Source of the DNA: Haemonchus contortus
Lineage: Eukaryota > Nematoda > Chromadorea > Rhabditida > Trichostrongylidae
Assembly: GCA_000469685.2 (NCBI GenBank)
Contig: LS997562.1
Span: 2,128,992 to 2,192,991 of the forward strand
Direction of reading: 5' to 3'
DNA: 64,000 nt
The position numbers were made by a program, and so were the translations under genes. Below the pieces are notes generated by a model. The model saw only the letters and a program-made list of their open reading frames with translations, was not told where the DNA came from and searched no databases. Below are positions 35,301 through 47,200 of this stretch, piece by piece (position 1 is the stretch's first letter; each line of letters opens with the position of its first letter).

Positions 35301-38300
35301 GACGGAAAAATTGGATATATACCATATCTATTTGATTCAATGATGGGACTAATGCCTGGTTAGGGTTGTGCACAAAGCACTTCTTGCACTCTTTCGTCCA
35401 CCTATAAATATCTTACACCAATCCTGGCCAGTACACTTCCTTGGGCAACATGCCTACAAGTTTCTTCGCACTAAAGTGGCCTGCGAACAACCCATTGTGC
35501 GCTTCATAAAATATTTCATACCTGTACAATCTTGGAACCACGAAAAGCTGTACTATCTTCTCGGTACAATTTTAGTTTTCCTTCTTCTATTACAAAATCA
35601 GCTGCTCTCATTGGTCGTTTCTCACCCGCTATACGCACTACTTCCTCAATCTTTCCTTCCTCGACCAATCGAACCGCATCTTCTAGTCAGGCGTCATTTC
35701 TCAATGCCGCGAGCCATTTCGAATCTTCTTTGACATATACTGCGTTTACTACTTCTTCATCCAACTCACCCAGGGAGTTAGTTGCTACTGCTGTTGGTAC
35801 TCCCCTACTGAGAGCATCCGCCACCGCATTTGCTTTCTCCTTCACATACTGCCCTATGTTATACCTCTGTAACTGGAGAGACCATCTCGGTACCCTTGCT
35901 GATACATTGCTACGCTTGAATAAAGCTGTGAGGGGTTGATGATCCGTCATCACTATTGTAGGAAGTCCATAAAGGAACATATGAAATCTTCTGACCGCGA
36001 AATCACTGCGAGAGATTCCAAGTCTGTGATATGGTACCTTCGTTCCGCTTTACTAAGGCTCTTGGAGGCGGAGAAAATGGGATGCACTTGCTCATCCCCT
36101 CCTTCCTGAGACAACACGGCAGCTAGTCCGGATGCTGACGCATCCGTACAAATGATGAATGATTCACCTCCCGTACGTGCTGCTTCAGCATCTGGTTGTT
36201 TCAGCACAGGGGACCTAGTTATGAGGTCCTTCATCTTCCGAAAGGCCTCTTCGTGCTCCCTCTGCCACGTCCATTTGACCTTGGACGATGTTAGACTGAA
36301 AAGACATCCTGCATGCTTTGAGAATCCCGTGCAGAAGTTTCTGTAATCTGTAAAAGGATGCCATACCGAGGAAAGTCCGTAGTTCCTTTGCATGCTTTGG
36401 CGTAGCATACTCTCGAATAGCTGAAACTTTGTCTGGATCCATATGAAGCCCTTCTTCATCCACGATGTGTCCAAGAAATAAAACCTTTGTTTTCTTAGAC
36501 GACACTACTGGGCCTCCAGCCTGAGACCCCCCTCTTTCATTCTCGTACACTTCTCCTAAGAGCTCTAGATGTCGCTAGTTCGTTGCCGTTCATATCATTA
36601 TATCGCCTATATAGCAGGAAACTTCTGATCCGAGAAGATTTCCTAAGACAGAGTCCAACAATCTCTGAAACATGACGGGCTCGTACTCAATCTGAATGGC
36701 GTCACTCCGAACTGATATAGCCCTTCCTGTGTCGCAAAAATTTCCTTCGCATCTTCTGTTTGCCAATATCCGCTACACAAATCTAACATGGAGAACAACT
36801 GCTCCCCTGCAAGACTTTGCAGAACTGTCTCAGTGTTTGGCAGTGGGTATGCACCTAGCTTGATTTTCTTGTTTGGTTCCCTGTAGTCGCCACACAATCG
36901 AATGGAACAAGAACAATTGGAAAAGCCCCATCAGTTTTGCTTGGCCCTATCACCTTCCTTCTCACCAAGTCCAGCAACAACTCTCTGAGCTTCGGCCTCA
37001 CTCCCAATGGCACTGGCCACGCTTTCATTCTTATCAGTGGGCTATCCCCTGTATCTATGGACATATGCACTAAATCGGACTGACACAGTTTTTCGTCTGA
37101 AACTACAAATGCCTCTTCATAGTCGTTTAGCAACTTCCGAACGTCATTATCTATACTACTTATCTCCATATTTCTGGTTAAACTCTTCAAGCTAACGCCT
37201 CCTTTCGGGCTGGGTATCTTGTTTCTTTTTTCACACGTCATCAGTTGCTTGAAATCTTCACATCTTTCATACCATTTGTCCGCATTCTAAGATCCAACCA
37301 CTTCACCCATTTTCAGAACAATGGGCTGGTCGTTTTATTGAATACAGGAAGCACTGTTTTCTGGTCTTTGTAGAGTACAATCCTGCCTCCACACCCTGCT
37401 TACACGACCATATAACTCTTTCTGTTACGGCATCTCTTTCTACTTCGCACACCACTTTCACTAGGGCTGTCTCTCTAAGTGGTATATAGCGTCTTTTTGC
37501 TACCATCACCTCATTGACACCTCTCTTTTCCCATACTAACCTGTCCCTTTTCCCGTTTTCTTCTCTTTAGTCATTTCTAATGATCATGTTAATACCGAGC
37601 TTCCCACGATCACTTCGCATTCCTTCCTCGGGCTAATATGGAATGCTATTTATTGGGTGCATCCATCCTTCAACTCGACCTCTAGGTAAACGGTCGCGGG
37701 GAAGTCCATGCTCCTGTTCGATGCGTCACAGACTGGCTTGAGCTTTGCTTTTGGTATCATGCTCAGCGAATCCAAGTCCACACCTTTGTCCTGTGCCTTT
37801 GCCAGCAACTCCACCGGAACGACGCTAATCATCGATTCTGTATCTACCAACGCTTGGCATTGTTCGCCTAGCACCCTGAAAGATACTGTCAATCGCTCTC
37901 CGATGTTGTCGTTTTCTTCTGATCCCTTTCCGGTCATCGTCATCCTCATGCATCTGGCTTCGTTGATGACTGACGACAGTGTTCTTCCGTCGCGTTTGGG
38001 CTTCTCTTTCTCGAGATCAATCTGGTTCACTTATGCTACTCGCCCTGGACAGTCTCGTGCCACATGCCCACACTTAGAGCAGGCGTAGCGCTTTCTACTT
38101 TCCGTAGAAGGTCTGGTATTAGGCTGCTGTGGCCCACGTTTTGGGGGTCCACTTGCTCTACTTGTCACACGTATGCTCTTCTGTACTGGGTTTCCTTATC
38201 ATCGAATCCTGCCTCCTGGCTGCAATTATAATGCACGGCTCTTGCCTTTCACGAAGGCAAAGAGTATTCTTTACGCTTCGCCAGGATCAACTTAGACTGT

Positions 38301-41300
38301 CTTCACTGAGAGCAAGTCTCTTAATCCTCGTATGCCCTACTTGGCTCCACATTACGGAGAACACCAACTGGTTGGAAATGCTCGGGCCATTTACTCAAAT
38401 TATCTAGGAGGATCTGTGCTAGCTCCAAAGATCGTTCTTCCAATGCGCCCTGAAGACTTGTCTGCCTACTCAGATCTTCCGACACCACACAAAATTCGGC
38501 GATATCCTGATTGGACGCATTCTTAAATGTTTCAACTCCGTCACGGCTCTCAGTCTGGATGCGTTTGAGTCAGAGGTCGACAATTTTATCATTTCCGCCG
38601 TAAGAGCGTCAAGACCCTGTTCTTGACTCTACTTGGTAGAGACAGAAACACATTCTTAGCTCTCCCCGCTAAGTGATCGTCTGCGAGAATGTCAACTAAG
38701 GTGTCCTCACACGTGGTCACTCCCTGATACTTTCTCCTGAACTTTCTCGCAAATTGTGTGAAGCTTCCATTCTTAGCCTCTCTAAAGGTCCTTGGATCAG
38801 CACACGTCATAGTCCGCAGGTAGTTAACTAATTGTAGGTTAACATCCGTACCTGGACACTACTAATTCGGCATCTGCAAGGTGTTCACGTTTAACAACTC
38901 GCTGAGATCCGGCAGTATCTCTCCGTCTCTCTCCATTGTCGCCACATAATCCTTCCAGTCGTCTTCACTTTCTGTTCCTCTCTCTGCTATAGTGGCACTT
39001 ATGTAAGTTACTAGGGTCTCCACGCACGATGTATTCTTACCACGGCCTCTGTATAACTTGCCCAGTTCCTCCACCATCCTACTCCATTCTAATTCTGTGC
39101 CGGCTTTGGCCTGTTTCGACGCCTTCGTTTCACCCACTATAGCCATCGGCTCTCACATAGGACTTTTGCTACATCGTTTTCCTGTTTGTTGTTCTGTTTT
39201 CCTGTTCTCCTAGCTCCTTCCCCATTTCACAATCTCATAGATTGCTTTCCTCTTGGGGTGGGCAGTTCTCATTTGCAGCTGCTCACGACCATCGTGATCC
39301 ATGGTATCAGCTGATTTCTGCATCTTTCACTGTAATACAGCACACTTGTTTTACGGTGGGCTTGCACTCGGCACAACTGGCTTTTGCTTGGCCCCGGAAA
39401 CGTTCCTCGACGTGTACGCCTGGACACTCGTAAGCAAACCACACCAGATTCAGTGCACTGGTTCGGCCCCCATGTAAGGTCCCTCATAAGGACTACACTG
39501 AACTGGCGCTACCTCTTCGAGTGTGAGGCGACACACAGCAATTTAAGAATTCATTGTAACGAAAAACAACAACAAAGTCACGAACAAAAATAAAACAAAA
39601 ATGAGGCACCAAACAAAAGGGTTCAATCAAGAGACTCTCCCGTGGGTCGTGGAGAGAGAGAAGGCGGGAGGTCGAATCGGCCACTAAGGCCTTCCTCAAG
39701 TCACCTCGTTCGCGAACCACAGAGGTTCGCCCCAGAGCACTCACCGGGGGTTAAAGGGCACGGAGTCAACTCCGTGGGGGCACTGGCGGCGGGAGAAGGA
39801 AGAAAACAAATGACGAACTGCTCCTCTCGAGGGTCCCCCTTCACACAGGCCTTTCAAGCGCCTTTTCTATCCCCAGGCATGTTTCCCCCTGCGACCCTCC
39901 TACCTCCTGATCACTAGGTCAGCTACAGTATTCTGATCACCCTCGACCCATCGGTGTTTTGATCTTGAGGGCATTTCTTCTTTGGCGGAACCCCACCGTT
40001 GCGGTTCGTTCTCTCTGTCCCGCCCTGACACGCAAACCCTTTTAGCAAATGAATAAATGGTCAATAAGTGCCAAACTAACTGCCGCTCTTGCTCGCTTCG
40101 CAAACTGTAATAGCATCGTGATAGTTCCCATTTCGTTATAGGTCTACTATGCATTCGAAGAGTCAAGCCTCTGTATGCGATGTTGGTGTGCTCAACAAAG
40201 AGGCTTCACAATGCATATTGTAGATAACTTCAAAAGTGTTAGTTTGCTACAAGGTTCTCCTATCTGGAAAATACGGTAACTCGAGCTTGAAAAGCATTTT
40301 CAGGAAGTTATACGGGTCACACGTCCGTTCAAATGTTGGGGAGGAGGTAACAACAGTCAACTGATCGATTCAAACCACCGACCCATCAATAATTTCAATT
40401 CCTTCAGGGTGCTGTGGATGTCTGGCCGGTATCGATTGCTGCAGCTATGACTGTACCGTTGAAGCACCACCAGGAAATGTTGTAAGTTGCATAGAGAGGA
40501 CCAAAGAATAGGGCATGAAAATCCCCCTTTCCTCTTTTCCCCTTTTAAGATTGTTTGGGGAATGCGGCCACACCGGGAATACATTGAGCCTGAAGTTCCG
40601 TTCTTATCGTGTCTTCGTTCTCCTCTACCTGTGTGCTATCTCACGCAGCCGCCGCATTTCACGCAGTCGCCGAGGTATAAATGCGGCTTCAGACAAAAAC
40701 TGTCGCCGACTAGTCGAGCCTGCTTGATAGTACATTAGAATTAGAATTAGAAAGCGCATTCCCATCACAAATCTTCAAGAAATAGCCCGTTTATTGTGAA
40801 CAGTCTCTCTTTGACAGATCGCCCCTCCTTCCCTATAATCCCAATTTTTATTGTTCAACTGAAATTCAGATCGGTAGTGTGGTCCAACGTCAGGCTTGCT
40901 GTGCGTCCAGTTTTGAAGTGAAAGACGCAAGCGGTCAGGTTCTACTGGATATCGATGGTCCTGTTATGTCTTGTGGACGGAACGTCGAATTTCGGGTGAG
41001 ATAAAAACGGAAATTCATCAATTACTTTGCAAGATCTGTATTGTATGCCGTAGAACGTACAGGGAGCGGCTTTAAAGTGCTTTCGTCACTCATTCGTTTT
41101 TTATCTAACCTGATGGAGAACAAACTAAATTAAGAAGAATCCTAATAACAGTCGAAAGTTACCTTCTTTAGATTGATCGAGATCCCCATTGATGACTTAT
41201 GGAACGGAAGAAAAGATTTCTTCCTTCTCTCAATCCATATTTCCTCTTCACCGAAGTCCAGTAGGAAGAGAACTAGGGAAGATGGCGAGGGCACAGATGG

Positions 41301-44231
41301 GATGCGTTTATCCAGTACTTATCCCTGGATAGTTCCTCACGGAAGCCCTACCATTAGTTCCCAATTTTCACCCTGTGCGACCCATCTCCATCCAGTTCTC
41401 ACCTCGATAGGTGACGGTATAACTGAAGAAGTAAATAAATAAACATATGTATAAATGAGCAAATAAATGTCTGATGATGAGTTCGCCTTCGCCAAATACT
41501 CATTCTGAACTGGACATCCCGGAAATTTCTCGTTCTTCAGGTAACAACTCCTTCTGGTGCACCGTGCGGTGACATCACAAAGAATTGGCGTGGCCTGATT
41601 CGTGAACTGTTCACGAATGCGGACAAATTCAGTGTTTCTTGTGAGTTTGAATACTCTTCCTCTACTTACGTAGTTCCATGGCCACAGGTATATTACGGTA
41701 CTTACGACCTACAGTAGCGCCCTTCGGTGGAACGCTTTTCCAATTGTAACTTTTTTCCTACTTCATGAAATCATATAAAATTTCAGTATTAGTTGCAATT
41801 TGCTATTGTTCACGGTACACTAGTTAGGTTTAACTCAATTTCAGTGGGAAATACAGCTAGCTCGACCTAGTAAAAACCGCTTTGTTTCGGAATAGCAACA
41901 TGAAAGACATCGAAAACATTGATATTTGGCAGGAAAGCCTCGTCTTTTGATGATAGCATCGCAATGGAAAGACATCAAGTCGATTGGTTTTTGAACGGCA
42001 GACCCTAGCATGACGTTTTCTCCGCTTATTAAGCGAATTTTTAGCTCGAAAACACCTCTTGTGCTCTCCCTACATGAGCTCCATAGGATTCAGTTCTGAT
42101 GGCTGCTTGACCTCTCCAAAGGTGTGGTTCGCTGTTCGCTGAAGGCCGCCTTTACAACTACTCAGAAATGTTTCGGATCATTACCCTGCTGCGGGATCTA
42201 TCCTGCTGGCATGTGATGCTGTGCCCACGGCAAGTCGTTGTCGACCGACATGTTCTTGAACTAATCCTATGTCATCGTGCCGCCATTTTTCAGTATAGGG
42301 CCCATTCCGTTATAGGAGAAGGCACCATATACCATCACACTTCCTCCACCATGCTTAGTTGTGGGTAGGGTGTACTGCATTGAACCTTTCCTCAGATGGA
42401 CGTCTTCCGCAGCGTATACCATCGCTTCTCAACTAATTGAACTTGCTCCGATCTGTAGAAGGAACTCTACTACATTTAGTCGACGTCCAGTTGAGGTGAC
42501 AGGGCGCAAACTCCACTCTAGCTCTCCTACTTTTTAGACTTATGAACAGCATTTGGTCGGACGTCTCCCATAAATACCAGCACTGTTTAGGGGCCTCCCT
42601 ACAGTCTGCCGACTAGCAATGATGTCATCCCTAGCGTTGAGCCTAGCGGCAATGTCACCGCAGTGAAGCGAGGGTAAGCCCTCGACCGAAGTGTGATCTG
42701 TTTGTACCGGGCTGATAAAGTACATCGGGATCTTCACGCTTTCTAAGCATTGCAAAAGAGTTTCTGATCTGCTAGCATGTTATAATCGAAGAAATCGTCG
42801 GCTGTGGGTCCTTCGAAATTCTTGAAATGACCGTGACTTTCACGTCCGTTTCCTTCATGTCTGCTGCTATCAGACGAACTCTCTGAGTGACTACTGTCCT
42901 CCTATGCATGCCTTGAGTGTACAAGTACTAACGTCGAGGCAAAACGGATGCAAAAAATTCAATTATTGCTTATTGCGCAATCAGGAAAATATCGCTTCTG
43001 TAGTAGAACCTCTGCGCGTAGTCACCTAAACCCCCGTTTTGAAGCCAAAAAGTATAAACTGATCTGGTTTTAGGTTAGGTTTGACATATCAAAAGTTTTC
43101 TTGAATTCTTTTACTAGGAAAAAAGTAACGATAGGAAAAGCGTTTCACCGAAGACTTTTGGCCGCCATGAATGTTGAGATAGTGTAATGTCTACGCATTC
43201 TGACACGCATGGACCAGGACCGAATCCGGATTGATGTCTACCAGTCATCCATCCCTCAGGGGAGACGGGCGTTAGGAACGATTTTGGGTAATCGATTTGC
43301 CGCACGCGGCTGTCGCGAACCACTCATTCGCCGCCATTACAGCTCTAGCGTTCTTCATACAGCTCAATCGATATGCGATCATTATTTTATGCATAATTCT
43401 ACTATTAGTACTTTTGTTCTTGTATTTCTTACCCACTGCTGCATCCTGCTACATTCCTTCGCGCGCGACGCCCCTCTCACCGCGACGCGACCATTTCGTT
43501 CCTAACGCACTACATCCATCCCTCAGCACTCGCTTTCTTGGTACTAGACTTGTTCGGGAGAATGAAGGTACCGACTTTTAAATCGGGAAGTCATCGCATA
43601 AGCCTTATAATATTCAATAGGCCACTACGATTCTGATTAGTAGTTGAATGCGGGTCGCATCCCAGAATGGGATTGATTGGAGGCAAAGGGAACTGAAGGA
43701 GTAAGAAATGATTTTATACAATAAATCTGAAAAAAGATAATCGAACCGATTGCCTGACCAACTAGCCTTCAACCAGCAACCATCGTTCTCATTCAACATC
43801 GTCACGATAACTCGCAACAGCCGTGCTCTTTTTACTTGACTTGTCGTCAGTATTTGCAAGGACCCTACTTTCTTACCACCCAAGACATCTCTATGACTAT
43901 GCTCCCTACTAACAAAGCTTGCCGTATTTCTAGAATTCCTACAGTCCTTGCAGGTAGCCAATACATTCCCATGACATACCACCAGTGTAAAATGTTGAAC
44001 AACATACTGAAGCTCCTAGAATGCACTCGATATTTTCGTTTGTAATTATTTCGAAGCCCATAGCAATTAAAGTATTTCAGTTCCATTGGATTTGGATGTA
44101 AAGTTGAAGGCACTTCTTCTCGGTGCAACCTTCATGATTGTAAGTGCTCATCGAATTTTCCAAGAGACGTATGTAATAATGCCGATTCTTTCCAGGATTT
44201 CGCAGAATTTGAAAATACAAAAAACACCTGA
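32331..44231 (+). CDS. Phospholipid scramblase (PLSCR/SCRM family), ten exons found
   Basis: Type II membrane protein of the scramblase family, linked to calcium-dependent movement of phospholipids between bilayer leaflets. Exons: 32331-32483, 32999-33090, 33578-33655, 40142-40237, 40304-40346, 40408-40481, 40870-40995, 41541-41640, 44081-44139, 44196-44231; every junction is GT-AG with matching phase, giving about 285 residues. Landmarks in order: Pro/Gln-rich N-terminus, IAGVPPGLEYLTMVDRIVVH (family signature), a beta-barrel core with EVIRVTRPFKCWGG and the Cys cluster CCGCLAGIDCCSYDC, the calcium-binding-like NADKFSVSFPLDLD, and a final hydrophobic helix LKALLLGATFMID before a short acidic tail. 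The start is uncertain: the first exon begins at an acceptor in phase 1, so either an upstream exon exists or translation starts at the ATG at 32357. A 6.5-kb intron holds a Gypsy element. Confidence 0.92.
33820..34195 (-). repeat. 3' LTR of the Ty3/Gypsy element
   Basis: On the plus strand it starts TGTAAGGTCC and matches 39473-39835 along its whole length with many substitutions (shared blocks include AACAAAAATAAAACAAAAAT and GGAAGAAAACAAATGACGAA). The element is transcribed on the minus strand, so this is its 3' LTR. Confidence 0.85.
34059..35252 (-). pseudogene. Gypsy integrase C-terminal region and downstream tail, broken frames
   Basis: Fragments in shifting frames: a segment rich in Lys/Glu after the lost catalytic core (SYKAEILQAVAETYRV, then PGDRVYIFSPGEEARQTH), followed by a long C-terminal extension running into the 3' LTR. 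The PGDRV/YIF block resembles the small beta-barrel that follows integrase cores. Not functional as it stands. Confidence 0.65.
35253..35480 (-). pseudogene. Gypsy integrase zinc-binding remnant; catalytic core deleted
   Basis: Shows the end of the integrase zinc domain (LVGMLPKEVYWPGLV, then C-x2-C in KECKKCF). Only about 160 bp separate it from the post-core segment, so the roughly 110-residue DDE catalytic core is missing. Confidence 0.6.
35687..37241 (-). pseudogene. Gypsy reverse transcriptase and RNase H, broken frames
   Basis: RT landmarks on the minus strand: KAWPVPLGVRPKLRELLLDL before the fingers, FSMLDLCSGYWQ (palm motif), then an active-site region near 36600 that reads YIGD instead of the usual Y-x-D-D, so one catalytic Asp is replaced by Gly. 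Next come VLFLGHIVDEEGL and LRTFLGMASFYR (thumb side), the RNase H start ICTDASASGLAAVLSQE, MTDHQPLTALF, and the terminal ADALSRG. The frames shift several times, so no continuous polyprotein exists. Confidence 0.85.
37650..38090 (-). pseudogene. Gypsy zinc knuckle and aspartic protease remnant
   Basis: At 38040-38090 a CCHC knuckle is encoded (CSKCGHVARDC, C-x2-C-x4-H-x4-C). After a stop, the protease segment has QALVDTESMISVVP where a D-T-G triad is expected, so the catalytic triad reads DTE. Confidence 0.7.
38589..39146 (-). pseudogene. Gypsy gag remnant
   Basis: Two adjacent frames on the minus strand, 38862-39146 (starting MAIVGETKASKQ, charged helical) and 38589-38810 (TFREAKNGSFTQFARKFRRK, a capsid-like segment). 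They lie between the primer-binding site and the zinc knuckle. Confidence 0.6.
39458..39472 (-). promoter_or_regulatory. Primer-binding site for tRNA-Pro
   Basis: Immediately next to the 5' LTR the minus strand reads TGGGGGCCGAACCAG, matching the complement of the 3' end of eukaryotic tRNA-Pro (ending CGGCCC plus CCA) at 14 of 15 positions. This fixes the LTR boundary at 39473 and the element orientation. Confidence 0.75.
39473..39835 (-). repeat. 5' LTR of the Ty3/Gypsy element
   Basis: Partner of 33820-34195. On the plus strand it begins TGTAAGGTCCCTCATAAGGA. The right end is approximate because the two LTRs diverge after GGTCC. Confidence 0.85.
42030..42780 (-). pseudogene. Decayed Tc1-like transposase
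   Basis: Minus-strand fragments in Tc1-family order with frame breaks and stops: an N-terminal HTH-type block at 42540-42755 (GDIAARLN..., SRQTVGRPLNSAGIYGRRP), then near 42275-42365 the signature TTKHGGGSVMVYGAFSYNGM, and near 42080 a relic of the final catalytic region (QPSELNPMEL, where Tc1 proteins have SPDLNPIE). The final Asp motif is degraded. It lies in the scramblase intron between exons 41541-41640 and 44081-44139. Terminal inverted repeats were not located. Confidence 0.8.
43258..43511 (-). repeat. Dispersed repeat family B, copy 2
   Basis: Reverse-orientation partner of 13500-13745, almost identical over about 245 bp. It lies in the same scramblase intron as the Tc1-like relic. 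Confidence 0.85.
43590..43670 (-). repeat. Dispersed repeat family A, copy
   Basis: Core CTACGATTCTGATTAGTAGT and GAATGCGGGTCGCATCCCAG. Confidence 0.65.
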
Positions 44232-47200
44232 TGAAACACACTCGACGTCATTTTGCACACTGATTTTTCCTGGATTGTCATCACATTAAGTTTGTCGACA
44301 AAATCGCAATCACAGTGATCTGCTTACTTGTGTGTATATAAAGGATAAAGCTTCCGGTAACGCTTGATCCTCTTTGGGAATGGACCATGCATTTGACCTT
44401 TGCTTGGGACTGTTGGAAGGAGGAACGGTTGGATTTACAAGTTTCCTTCTATCCTCTTCTGGACTGTGCCCATGCCTGAGATCTCACAGGGGTAGGGAAG
44501 TTTCGGCAATGTGCTCTTTTCCTTCATCCGGTGCTTGAAGAGGGAAAGGCTTATTCGAGCAGTTAGTTACCCATCTGGGAATTGACACGTGAACCACATT
44601 CGTAGTAGCTTTGCTTGTAAGCACTCGTTCCCTTCCCAAGGCCCATCCGGTACCAAGGAATCGACCATATCAGGTTAATAGTTTGAACCTGATGGGGTTT
44701 GATACCTTAATGCATGCATGGTTTCTGTCATTTATCTTTCTCTTGCCCCTCAAAAGTTAAGAATAGCTCGAGTGGTTGTCATCAAACAGTATAGAGTGTC
44801 TGCCCACTTGATCTTCGGCAACACATGCTGTCAAAAGGCGGCACTCCCGATCACCTGCACAGGTGGGAAAGCCCGACTTCTGCTCTCAACTGTGTAAATT
44901 GGGGAAACGGCAAACAATGTATTTTCGGTACGGCTTTGTATTGCAAGTTCCCGCTAGTCATCAAAGAACAGGTGGGCGGCTAACTTCCCAACCGATACCT
45001 TTCCGATAAGCCTAGGATCTGCAATCACTCAGCTTATGAGAAAAGGACTCGTCTCTGATTATTTTACGCTAAACGAGGCATGCCCGCTAAGCGTTCCAGG
45101 TAGGTTTACTTTGATTGAGAAGTCAGCACGATAAACTACGTAGATCCGGAACTGAGCAGAAGCTAACAAGCGGAGTGGGAAGCATTTAAGGTTATCGAGG
45201 GTGCAGAAGCGGATCCGAAGTTCCCGAGCTCCATCACCAAAAGAAACCTAGAGACCGTGTCCCATTCGCCAAAGGATCAGAGATCAGATGGGCTGGAAAA
45301 GCAGACCGACTCGATAATGGCAACTGAATCCCTCGGACACATGAACATCAAGACAGTCGCCAGTGCGATGGTCAAGTGATAGAAGTAGGAAACTTCAATT
45401 CGGCGAATTCGGCAGACTTCCCCCCATGATCGGCAATATAAGTGTGGGAAGCACCACCGAATCCCTCAGTATGCAGTTGGTTTCAGAAGTCTCATTCTCG
45501 TTATGGCGTATGATCCTTAAAAGCGCAGCCTTCATTCCGTTCCGAGATCAACGATTCTCTTTCTCAAAGTAGTCATCAAAGACAATCTGCTCGAGAAGTT
45601 GTACACGAACGAGGCACTGCGATTCGAGAATCATCCCCATTTGGGAAAAGCTAGAAAGGTGGAGAAGTTGGACGTTTGGATGCTGTTAAATGTGATGCGA
45701 AGTGCCTGTTTGATGTAACAGGAGGTGTCCAACTCGATAGGGTGGATGAAGCCAGAGCTCATAAGCACTGTCCGAAGCCCAAACTACGCCCAAACAGAAT
45801 CTGTGGCTTTGTGATGGGTTGCTACAGTTGCAAACCACGGTAGCCTTCTGAAACCCAGCAATACCATAACGCATTGGAGTACCGTAAGGAATTGTTCGAG
45901 TTCGTCGGAATCTCCAACTTCTTCTGGCGCCTGACTTCAGTGAACAACATGAGCCTGATCCTCCTGCCTGAGATCGCCCGACCTCACCCTTCAAAGGTGG
46001 GCTGTTGAGCGAATTAGGCTTCGAGACTTTGCCTAGCTCACCACATCGGGTAGACCTTCCAACAATCAACCATACCTTTAATAACTTCTGAACAGCTGCT
46101 CAAGAGACAGAATTTTTCGAAACCAAGTCGATGCCGACAACCTGCAACTTCCTTTGCAGCCACTTGAAGCACGAGCTGGGCATACAGACTCAAATAAACA
46201 ACTTTATCCCATGAATTTCTGACCTTGAACTTCTTAGCTACCAGCATGCGGGACTTTGCTTCCCCGAGTGATTAATGCCAATGAGGTTTACCTCACTCAA
46301 TGCTCGCTGGGACGATCTTCGTTCTCAGTCATCAGTACACAATGGGATTAGGTTCCGATAAATCAGACTACCAAACATTGTGCAGAAACTATTGAAACTC
46401 TCAGCAGAGTGTTCAGAACTCGAAAACTCTTTTCAGAGTACTCAAGACTACAAATACTGCTTAACAGGACATCTCCAAGATTCCCTGTGATGTTATGCTT
46501 TTTTGGGGAGTTTCGGTGACCACATTCGTGACTTGACCCAACTCAAGCTAACACAAAACCACTGGGATACATCAGCGAATACAATTTTCTCCAATCAACT
46601 AGCTTAGGCTTTGCTATTCCCTAGGGATGAGGGAGTACCAAATAGCGTAGTTCCACAGGTATGACAGTCCAGGGCTCAGGTTCCTGGTCGATGCTCGCCT
46701 GGGCCAATGATCACATTTCAAAAGAGTGAAAAAGCGACTTCTATATGTGAGAAAGATCCAGCCTACGAGTTCAACAGTTCGGCACGACATCTAAAAATTA
46801 GAGAACCTGAACTCTGGACTATCATAGCAGGTGATCAAGACTATAGTCTCATACCAAACTGTTCAAATGTTCGACTTCCGCTAAAGTGAATTGGTCTTGC
46901 AAGAACGTATAGAAATGGTATTCGCTCACGCATTACAGCCAAGTGGTTAGGACAACCCATAAAAAGATAAAAAGTTGTAACTGAACTATGCTCGAAAGTA
47001 ACCTACTTCATGAGTGTTCGACCACAAAAACAACGAAAAAACGCCAATTCTTTGAAGAGGACTTCTGTCAATATTTTGAAAGTGATAATGGGACATTGCT
47101 ACTTTTCCATTCTTTTCTTGAATTGCAAAACCGTCAGAGACGAATTCTTTTTAGGAGAAAAATTTGTTATTCAAGAGAATGCCTGGTCGTGCCAAATGCC

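Larger units (their letters stand above)
33820..39835 (-). mobile_element. Decayed Ty3/Gypsy LTR retrotransposon in a scramblase intron
   Basis: Two LTRs flank gag, protease, reverse transcriptase, RNase H and integrase remnants in Gypsy order on the minus strand. A primer-binding site complementary to the 3' end of tRNA-Pro abuts the 5' LTR. The coding part is broken into many frames, and key catalytic positions are changed or deleted. Many LTR differences indicate an old insertion. It lies antisense in the intron between scramblase exons 33578-33655 and 40142-40237. Confidence 0.9.

Noticed and set aside
45100..46500. Possible eroded retroelement coding region
   Set aside because: Short open frames on both strands but no RT, protease or integrase motif that I could defend.
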